DNA of 5,042 bases, taken from positions 1-5,042 of the forward strand of contig CAJATB010000221.1 in assembly GCA_903944755.1 (NCBI GenBank), written 5' to 3'. Source of the stretch: an uncultured Bacteroidota bacterium (lineage in GTDB: Bacteria; Bacteroidota; Bacteroidia; Chitinophagales; Chitinophagaceae). Positions 1 through 5,042 of this stretch are shown here, in pieces (position 1 is the first letter of the stretch; each line of letters starts with the position of its first letter). The notes beneath the pieces were generated by a model that was given only the letters and a program-made list of their open reading frames with translations, had not been told where the DNA came from and did no database searches. A program made the translations under genes and the position numbers.

Positions 1-1053
1 ATTTATTTGAAAAATTGGTTTATGGTAATAGTTAATGTTAATATTTTTTAACTCTCCATTAACTACATATAAATCTTTATTATACTTTCTGCCAAATTTT
101 TCAAATTCAGCAGGTGTTAATCTAGAACTACGTTGTCCATGTTCTTGTGGAGCACCTAATGCAATAATTTGTAATTTATGATTCAATCCTAAGTCCTTAG
201 CATAAGACAAGAAATAAGAATATGCTTTTGTATAAGTGCCTTCTACATAACCAGTACCATTGATTGTACTAGCCACAAAAGAAAACGCACCTCTTTTTGT
301 ATTTCCAGTTGAATAAGATAAAACAGATTTGCTTAAACCATAATCGGTTAAAGATTGTTGAAAAGAAGCACCTCTTTCAGCATCAGTTGTTTTAGTAATA
401 ATATTCATAGTACCACCCACTGATTGGATCGCTAATTTAGAAGCACCCAAACCTCTTTGTACTTGCATTTGTTTTAATGCATCTCCAATACCTGCCCAGT
501 TTGAAAAATAAACCTGTCCATTTTCCATATCATTTACAGGAATACCATTTACAAGCACAGCAATGTTTCTTTGGTCAAACCCTCTAATATTAATACGAGA
601 GTCTCCAATACCACCACCACTTTTAGTGATAAAAGCGGAAGGGGTTATTTTTAATAACTCAGGTAATTCTTGAGAACCTAAATTTTCTGTGACGTATCTG
701 CCTTTAACGGAAGAAATAGCAGCAGGTGTTTTTCTATCAACACCATAAGAAGAAATTACCTCTACTTCTTTTAGACCAATGGAAGTTGAGTTTAATTCAA
801 TCACCATCCCGTCTTTAGCAATTGAAACAACATCAGTATACCCTATAAAAGATACAGTAATTTTGTCTCCAGCTTTAGCTGTCTTTAAATTAAATGTTCC
901 GTCAAGTCCAGTTGTTACGCTTCCTTTTTCGGTAGTTACTGTAGCTCCAGATAAAACATCTTTAGATGTTTGGTCTATTACTCTTCCTTTAATTTGAGCA
1001 AAAGAAGAAATAGTCATCATAAGCCCAAACATCAGCATCATTGTTTTTTTCAT
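1..1053 (-). CDS. TonB-dependent outer-membrane receptor, N-terminal part (truncated by window edge)
   Basis: The 351 visible codons hold the N-terminal third or so of a TonB-dependent receptor that would import a ligand across the outer membrane using TonB/ExbBD energy. The ATG at 1053 is followed by a clear signal peptide (residues 1-19, MKK then a hydrophobic Met-rich core, cleavage likely at SFA-Q20). Next comes a carboxypeptidase-regulatory-like beta-sandwich (about 21-95, with GATV at 36-39 and DGTFNL at 51-56). A TonB-box-like stretch follows (LKEVEVIS, 94-101). The plug domain (about 108-222) has RINIRGFDQRN at 153-163, LVNGIPVNDMENGQ at 167-180 and GGTMNIITK at 213-221. The first barrel strands start at about 228 and contain APQEHGQRS (301-309), a motif I recall from Bacteroidota receptors. 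The frame is open to base 1, so the gene continues outside; full-length relatives are usually 700-1000 residues. No SusD-like partner is visible and the substrate cannot be told. The leader before the ATG is A/T-rich with no Shine-Dalgarno sequence. Domain assignment is strong; ligand is unknown. Confidence 0.95.
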   Translation of the reverse strand, partial: MKKTMMLMFGLMMTISSFAQIKGRVIDQTSKDVLSGATVTTEKGSVTTGLDGTFNLKTAKAGDKITVSFIGYTDVVSIAKDGMVIELNSTSIGLKEVEVISSYGVDRKTPAAISSVKGRYVTENLGSQELPELLKITPSAFITKSGGGIGDSRINIRGFDQRNIAVLVNGIPVNDMENGQVYFSNWAGIGDALKQMQVQRGLGASKLAIQSVGGTMNIITKTTDAERGASFQQSLTDYGLSKSVLSYSTGNTKRGAFSFVASTINGTGYVEGTYTKAYSYFLSYAKDLGLNHKLQIIALGAPQEHGQRSSRLTPAEFEKFGRKYNKDLYVVNGELKNININYYHKPIFQIN

Positions 1054-1252
1054 TCTTATTTTTTTTAAAAATTTATACTAGTTGAAATCTTATAAAATTA
1101 TTTAGCGAAATTAAAGTAAAATGTAGTAAAAAAGTGCAGTTGTAGTTAACAAATCATTAACTAAAGCTTCTACGAAGGGGGGTTTTTCGATAAAAAAACA
1201 ATTTTTATTTATAGATTATTGTAAATCAATTACTTATAAATATTTAATTTTA

Positions 1253-2095
1253 TTATAAACTAGAAAATAATCTCTCTTTTTTCAACAATAAATCAAAGAC
1301 AATTCTAGCTAATGAATTATGGCTCTTTGTATCTAATAAGTAGGTGTCCATTTGTCTTACAAGGGTCATTCTTTTAGTAGAACTTGTTATAAAGGACTCC
1401 TTTGCAATTGCAAATTCATCCAAATGAACTGGCCTTTCCTCAAAGGGAATATTATTTTCGGCAGCAATGCTAAGAATATTGTTCCGCGTAATCCCTTTTA
1501 ACATACCTAAAGATGGCGTAACTAACACATTGTCAGCAGTAACAATAAAAATATTAGACCTAGGGCACTCGGTAATAAAACCCTCATGGTGGTATAAAAT
1601 ATCATCCCCTCCCAATGATTTCATCCAAGGTTGGAGCCATATAGCCATTAAATAGTCTGTAGTTTTAACCTCGGCTAATTGACGCGTATAATTATATGAC
1701 ACCAAATGGATGCCCTTATCATCCAAGTTGTCTGAGGGAACAGCTAAGGGTTGTTGTATAATTATTAAGTGAGGGGCTGAAATAGTGTAACCATCTGGAG
1801 CATCTCCTCCTCCAATTAACAACCTAATACCAGCATTTGGAATATTATTTTTTTCTATAATTTGATAAACTAGTGCTGTAACTTCTTGCCTAGTTTGTTT
1901 AATGTTTAATCGCATTATAGCGGCAGAATTAAAAAAACGATTTAAATGCGCTTCTATAAAAAGAGGTTTGTTGTCTTGTACTCTCAGAAAATCGAAAATC
2001 CCATAACCCCGTTGTACCATTAAATCACCAACAGGTACACCCGCATTTTCTAGAAGTTCAATTTGACTATTCGCAAAACAATATAAGTTTTTCAA
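1253..2095 (-). CDS. Fold-type IV PLP-dependent aminotransferase (IlvE/D-amino-acid aminotransferase/ADC lyase superfamily)
   Basis: A complete 280-residue class IV aminotransferase, the usual length for this superfamily; it should be a soluble PLP enzyme of amino-acid or aminodeoxychorismate metabolism. Visible family marks are RGYGIFDFLR (29-38), HLNRFFNSA (50-58), the Lys144 in VKTTDYL that should form the Schiff base, Glu176 in ITECPRSNIF that should pair with the pyridine nitrogen, GITR (201-204), and a phosphate-binding SSTKRM (238-243). The start is TTG (bases 2095-2093). The frame has an in-frame TGA upstream with no ATG or GTG between, and the first internal Met (residue 26) would remove the conserved N-terminal strand, so TTG is the best start. 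The substrate is open: I see neither the Arg-x-His pattern of bacterial D-amino-acid aminotransferases nor the branched-chain enzyme's YIRP-type segment around residues 90-105, where this protein has a Gly-rich RLLIGGGDAPDG. It is divergent from the kinase-like gene (116-bp gap) and lies 199 bp upstream of the receptor gene on the same strand, too far to claim an operon. Confidence 0.93.
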   Translation of the reverse strand: MKNLYCFANSQIELLENAGVPVGDLMVQRGYGIFDFLRVQDNKPLFIEAHLNRFFNSAAIMRLNIKQTRQEVTALVYQIIEKNNIPNAGIRLLIGGGDAPDGYTISAPHLIIIQQPLAVPSDNLDDKGIHLVSYNYTRQLAEVKTTDYLMAIWLQPWMKSLGGDDILYHHEGFITECPRSNIFIVTADNVLVTPSLGMLKGITRNNILSIAAENNIPFEERPVHLDEFAIAKESFITSSTKRMTLVRQMDTYLLDTKSHNSLARIVFDLLLKKERLFSSL

Positions 2096-2211
2096 GGAGG
2101 TGTGATTTAAGTGTGCTATTATAAAATTAATACTATTTGTGAAATGTTGATTTAGAATTTTTCAGTTTAAATAAAGCGGAACAAATTCAGTAAATTTATA
2201 GGTATAAAGCA

Positions 2212-3324
2212 ATGACAAATTTTTTCGACTATATAAACAAGCCGGTTGAATCAGAAAAGCCATCAAGGAAAAAACCAATTTTCCCTATCAATGCTGATTT
2301 GCGGAAATATTTAACACAATATGGAAGGGAAGTAAAGTTGCCTGTTACTTACAAAGATTTAGAACGTTATACTTATTCTGTTCCGCTTAAAGACAAAAAC
2401 GGAAAAGATACTAGCTGGGAAAAGGTGTCCTATGACATGAAGGAGTGGGAATATTTAAGAGAAAGTTTAGTAAAAATATATGCAATCTTAAAAACCGAAG
2501 GGGATACTAGCATTATAAATCACTTAGATGTCGCTAGAATAGATTTTTGTTATTTTGGAAATAGCCAGCCCTTTAGAATTAGGATTGTAAACAAGTTAAA
2601 CGATAATTATGACCACTACTATATTAAACGTGCCGATGCAAGTAGGGTTTATGGACTTGAGCTAGAGCATTTAATGTCACCAAATCGTATTACCTATTTT
2701 ACCTACCAAGACACTTTAGTAGAAGAGCATATTCCGGGTATACCAGGTGATATTTTTATAAAAGAATATTTAAATAATCCCTCTACGAATTTAACAAGGC
2801 TTGCGAAAGAATTTGTAAAATTTAATGAACGCTGTTTTGTGCAACTATTGGGCGATATGCGTTCCTATAATTTTGTAGTGACCATTATTCCTGACATTGA
2901 AGATGCACAATACAGAATTCGAGCTATTGACTTTGATCAGCAATCGTATGAAGGAAGAAAAAATTTATACCTGCCTCAATTTTTTAAAGAAAATACAGCA
3001 TTAGTAGAAACGGTATTGAAACAACTAGACAAAGATTCAATCGCGCAATACCAAGCCGAAGAAAGAACTATGATGACTTTTAGGCTAGCTTCCGCAAGGT
3101 ATAGAATGAATGAACTATTTGATATTATGTGTGCCGATACTATATCAGTACCTGCTAAAATTGAACAATTAAAAAAAGAATTAACCGCCTACTTTAAAGA
3201 ACCTTCTTCGTATTTTAAAGCTAAAACAATGGGACAGGTTGTAAAAAGGCATTTAAAACAAACACTACAAAAAAACTTAATGCTGGTTCCAAAAGGGCGA
3301 GGTAAGATGGGGCATAGCGACTAA
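2212..3324 (+). CDS. Uncharacterised protein with protein-kinase/APH-like motifs
   Basis: I do not recognise a named family for this 370-residue protein. It has no signal peptide or membrane segment, so it should be cytoplasmic. What can be seen is an ordered set of motifs matching a kinase fold: a beta-strand Lys (YYIKRADASR, Lys139), then an acidic helix (YGLELEHL, Glu150/Glu152), a hinge-like EEHIPGIPGD (171-180), a catalytic-loop-like LLGDMRSYNF (212-221) in which Asp215 and Asn220 have the exact five-residue spacing of HxDxxxxN, and IRAIDFDQQ (236-244) where Asp240 would take the DFG aspartate role. No glycine-rich loop is evident before Lys139, and Leu replaces the usual His/Arg before the catalytic Asp. 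The N-terminal 100 residues and the helical, basic C-terminus (about 250-370) are unlike anything I can name. The start is ATG with A-rich leader. It is divergent from the aminotransferase and its stop lies 6 bp from the stop of the convergent glycosidase-family gene. The gene is certain; the kinase-like fold is inference from motifs. Confidence 0.9.
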   Translation: MTNFFDYINKPVESEKPSRKKPIFPINADLRKYLTQYGREVKLPVTYKDLERYTYSVPLKDKNGKDTSWEKVSYDMKEWEYLRESLVKIYAILKTEGDTSIINHLDVARIDFCYFGNSQPFRIRIVNKLNDNYDHYYIKRADASRVYGLELEHLMSPNRITYFTYQDTLVEEHIPGIPGDIFIKEYLNNPSTNLTRLAKEFVKFNERCFVQLLGDMRSYNFVVTIIPDIEDAQYRIRAIDFDQQSYEGRKNLYLPQFFKENTALVETVLKQLDKDSIAQYQAEERTMMTFRLASARYRMNELFDIMCADTISVPAKIEQLKKELTAYFKEPSSYFKAKTMGQVVKRHLKQTLQKNLMLVPKGRGKMGHSD

Positions 3325-3330
3325 CCCTTT

Positions 3331-4275
3331 TTATTGCACATAAAATACCGCAGGCACTGGCCTTTCTCCTGTTGGGTCGGAAGGCTTAATAGTTTCTTTG
3401 CCGTTTACTAGCATGCAGCTACTTCCCCCGCCATCTAAATTAATTGCTTCATAACAACCTAGGTCCAAAAGTAAAGCAGCGGTTTCGCCAAGTGTTGCAC
3501 CAACTGCAATTCCTTTCATGCGTCCTTGAATTGCCATAATAATTAATTCACCATTTTTAGTATAGCCCATAGCAGTTCTAGGATGCCTATCCTTAATGGC
3601 TTTCCCTGCAAATTTACGTTCTTCTTCGTTGGTGATATGAATTTGTGCATCTCTTATTAAAACAGGACCGCCGCCAACCGCCCACTTCACATTCCATGGT
3701 TTCAGGTTTTTTATATTTGCATTTGACAATACAAGTGTGGCGCTAGAATCTCTAAAAGGAATTAGTGGTTCCGACTGAAAGTAAACCTTAGCGAGTGATG
3801 AATCGGTATAGGTGTAGCCAATATCCAATTTACCCGACTTAGTCATACCAATTGCACCACCAAGAATATGCAAGTAGGTTAAAGTGTCTCGCTTGCCCTT
3901 ACCTGTAATATTATGCATATTATAAGCAACAGTATTGCCGTCTTTCACAATTACGTTTACATTCGTGTTATTGCTGAATTCAAAAAAAGAAGCGTTTACG
4001 ACTACTAAGGGATTGTTCAAACGTGCGTTAAATTGAAGCGGCGTAATGCGTCTTTTAACAGTGGTGTCCATACCTAAGCTAAGCGATTTGTCCTTTGTAT
4101 TTATTTGTACATAAAAAGCGCGAAAAGCGCTATCGTTATAATTGCCTTCTGACTCAAAAACTTTTACCGATTTATTAGTAATTGCATACTCACTTGTTAC
4201 TTCTTTCCATTTTATTTGAGCATTGGTATTAAAAAAAATGCAAATCGAAATAAAAAGTAGTAATGTCGTTTTCAT
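3331..4275 (-). CDS. Secreted phosphodiester glycosidase family protein (NAGPA/DUF2233)
   Basis: A complete 314-residue exported protein of the family named after the metazoan mannose-6-phosphate uncovering enzyme (NAGPA, DUF2233, Pfam PF09992), whose members hydrolyse or are thought to hydrolyse sugar phosphodiesters. Residues 1-19 form a signal peptide (MKTT, hydrophobic core, cleavage likely at TNA-Q20). There is no lipobox Cys, so it should be released to the periplasm or outside. Family marks in order are VVVNASFFEF (91-100, the position of the usual NGGFF/NAGFF), VGGGPVLI (200-207), RHPRTAMGY (230-238), a conserved late strand at LIIMAIQGR (244-252), and the hallmark INLDGGGSSCMLVNG (278-292), ending in RPVPAVFYV. 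The length fits a stand-alone domain. It starts 89 bp downstream of the DUF4397-like gene but an intrinsic terminator lies between, so it is probably transcribed mainly from its own promoter. The family call is strong; the natural substrate in bacteria is not known from sequence. Confidence 0.95.
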   Translation of the reverse strand: MKTTLLLFISICIFFNTNAQIKWKEVTSEYAITNKSVKVFESEGNYNDSAFRAFYVQINTKDKSLSLGMDTTVKRRITPLQFNARLNNPLVVVNASFFEFSNNTNVNVIVKDGNTVAYNMHNITGKGKRDTLTYLHILGGAIGMTKSGKLDIGYTYTDSSLAKVYFQSEPLIPFRDSSATLVLSNANIKNLKPWNVKWAVGGGPVLIRDAQIHITNEEERKFAGKAIKDRHPRTAMGYTKNGELIIMAIQGRMKGIAVGATLGETAALLLDLGCYEAINLDGGGSSCMLVNGKETIKPSDPTGERPVPAVFYVQ

Positions 4276-4313
4276 ATTAGCTTATTGAATAGTCAAGGTA
4301 TAAAATATTAAGC

Positions 4314-4344
4314 AAAAAAAATAACCCCTATAAAAGGGGTTATT
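4314..4344 (-). terminator. Intrinsic (Rho-independent) terminator of the DUF4397-like gene
   Basis: Bases 4320-4328 (AATAACCCC) pair perfectly with 4336-4344 (GGGGTTATT), and T4329-A4335 can extend the stem to 10 bp around a 5-base loop. Read on the minus strand the stem is followed by a run of seven T (plus-strand A at 4314-4320, the last of which can pair). The hairpin begins 21 bp past the TAA that ends the upstream minus-strand gene. Read on the plus strand the stem is followed by TAAAATAC, which is a poor T tract, so the element is directional. Confidence 0.85.
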
Positions 4345-4364
4345 AAAATACTTATTTTTAAAAA

Positions 4365-5042
4365 TTATTGATTAATAATTAAACTGATTTTAGAATACCT
4401 TGGATCCGAACTGCTTGTTATTGATCCATATCCACGTGCAATAACAGTGTAAATTCTTTGATTCGCAACAATGGAGGCAACAGTAGTAGAAGGGGTGCTA
4501 TATCCGCCGCCTATTGAGGTTGTTGTGCCAGTTGCTTTAATAGTCCATACAGCAGCTGTGGTACTTGTTGGTAAAGTAAAAGAGGGGCTCACTGCTTTGT
4601 AGGCAATATTAGTTGCCACTTTCACAGTTCCTATGTATAAATCTACCGCTCCTTTGTCAGGAACTAGGTTTACAAATTTGTATTTTGCATAACCAGAATC
4701 TGACCTTACCAAAGTATCTTCAACTAATACAAAACTGGTATTAGCGGCAGTGTCGGTTACATACAAAGAATACTTTTTGCCAGAACTTAGGGTAAGTGTA
4801 TTAGTGGCTAAAGTTACAGAATCAGTACTCGTATTATATTTTGGAGTAGCGAAAGATACTTTTACAAGTCCTGCAGGGACTCCAATATAATCAGATGTGG
4901 ACGAACCTCCTGTATTAAACCCACCTCCAGGAAATGGAGTTGGATTTGAGCCAGGTGCAATGGTGTTACTAACTCTAATATCATTTATGTTAATTTGATA
5001 TGTTGGAGCTGTTCTATACGCCGATACGAAAAATATTTTTGC
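4365..5042 (-). CDS. DUF4397-like repeat protein, C-terminal part (truncated by window edge)
   Basis: The frame is open from the right edge to a TAA at 4367-4365, giving the last 225 residues of a larger protein; the true start and any signal peptide or lipobox lie outside. A TTG codon at 4766 could be mistaken for a start, but coding quality is unbroken upstream of it. The fragment reads as two tandem beta-rich units of DUF4397 character. Unit 1 (about 1-100 of the fragment) runs from AKIFFVSAYRTAP to SGKKYSLYVTD (87-97) and contains a Gly/Ser/Pro-rich insert (about 29-51). Unit 2 (about 118-225) has the more typical AKYKFVNLVPDKGAVDLYIG (119-138), NIAYKAVSPSFTLP (145-158) and VANQRIYTVIARGYGS (192-207). 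Such proteins are generally exported surface or lipoprotein-like proteins without an assigned activity in Bacteroidota. Thr/Ser richness and low charge support an extracellular protein. It ends in a terminator, so it is the last gene of its transcription unit. Confidence 0.88.
   Translation of the reverse strand, partial: AKIFFVSAYRTAPTYQININDIRVSNTIAPGSNPTPFPGGGFNTGGSSTSDYIGVPAGLVKVSFATPKYNTSTDSVTLATNTLTLSSGKKYSLYVTDTAANTSFVLVEDTLVRSDSGYAKYKFVNLVPDKGAVDLYIGTVKVATNIAYKAVSPSFTLPTSTTAAVWTIKATGTTTSIGGGYSTPSTTVASIVANQRIYTVIARGYGSITSSSDPRYSKISLIINQ

Noticed and set aside
779..997. 72-codon plus-strand open frame
   Set aside because: It lies wholly antisense to the signal peptide and carboxypeptidase-regulatory-like domain of the TonB receptor, and its protein has no recognisable features.
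1173..1189. CGAA...TTCG hairpin around a G6 run in the receptor leader
   Set aside because: Only four Watson-Crick pairs plus G-T wobbles on one strand, with no T tract after it on either strand; not a credible terminator.
1054..1252. Bacteroidota-type promoter (TTTG, about 19 bases, TAnnTTTG) for the TonB receptor
   Set aside because: On the minus strand TAATTTCG (1113-1106) has one mismatch and TTTG lies at 1153-1150, but the spacing is 36; TACATTTT gives a spacing of 24. Neither fits, so no promoter is called. Nothing else is seen in this 199-bp spacer.
1467..1655. 62-codon plus-strand open frame
   Set aside because: It is antisense to the conserved core of the aminotransferase, including the GITR and Glu176 regions; a shadow frame.
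2094..2155. Perfect-looking Shine-Dalgarno AAGGAGGTG on the plus strand followed by a GTG-started frame
   Set aside because: The frame from the GTG at 2111 ends after about 14 codons, and the SD overlaps the start of the opposite gene. Bacteroidota make little use of such sites, so a small gene is not supported.
2166..2198. Possible promoter TTTA, 21 bases, TAAATTTA for the kinase-like gene
   Set aside because: Both boxes deviate from consensus and such strings are expected by chance in DNA this AT-rich.
3352..3368. AGGC-ACTG-GCCT followed by TTTCT as a terminator for the kinase-like gene
   Set aside because: A 4-bp stem and an interrupted T tract inside the coding region of the convergent gene; too weak.
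4365..4766. Reading the DUF4397-like gene as a complete 133-residue protein starting at TTG 4766
   Set aside because: The frame stays open and family-like up to the window edge at 5042, including a full additional repeat unit, so the gene is partial rather than short.

Overview
The window is AT-rich and looks like a chromosomal segment from a Bacteroidota bacterium. Three things point there: a TonB-dependent receptor with the N-terminal carboxypeptidase-regulatory-like domain typical of that phylum, a secreted DUF4397-type repeat protein, and start codons with A-rich leaders instead of Shine-Dalgarno sequences. A Chitinophagaceae-like host is a guess from the overall feel of the proteins and is not demonstrated.

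Layout from left to right: (1) the 5' part of a TonB-dependent outer-membrane receptor gene on the minus strand, starting at 1053 and running off the left edge. (2) A 199-bp AT-rich spacer, then a complete fold-type IV PLP aminotransferase/lyase on the minus strand (2095 to 1253) that appears to start with TTG. (3) A 116-bp divergent spacer, then a 370-residue cytoplasmic protein on the plus strand (2212-3324). It has no family name I recognise, but it carries the spaced motifs of a protein-kinase/aminoglycoside-phosphotransferase fold. (4) Only 6 bp further on, and convergent, a secreted phosphodiester glycosidase (NAGPA/DUF2233) family protein on the minus strand (4275 to 3331). (5) An intrinsic terminator at 4314-4344 reading on the minus strand. 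It ends transcription of (6), the C-terminal two thirds or so of a DUF4397-like repeat protein whose start lies beyond the right edge.

The genes do not form an obvious single pathway. The receptor, the glycosidase-family protein and the DUF4397 protein are envelope or exported proteins. The aminotransferase and the kinase-like protein are cytoplasmic and share a divergent promoter region. No RNA genes, mobile elements, CRISPR arrays or long repeats were seen. The most interesting item is the kinase-like protein; the rest is ordinary Bacteroidota gene content.
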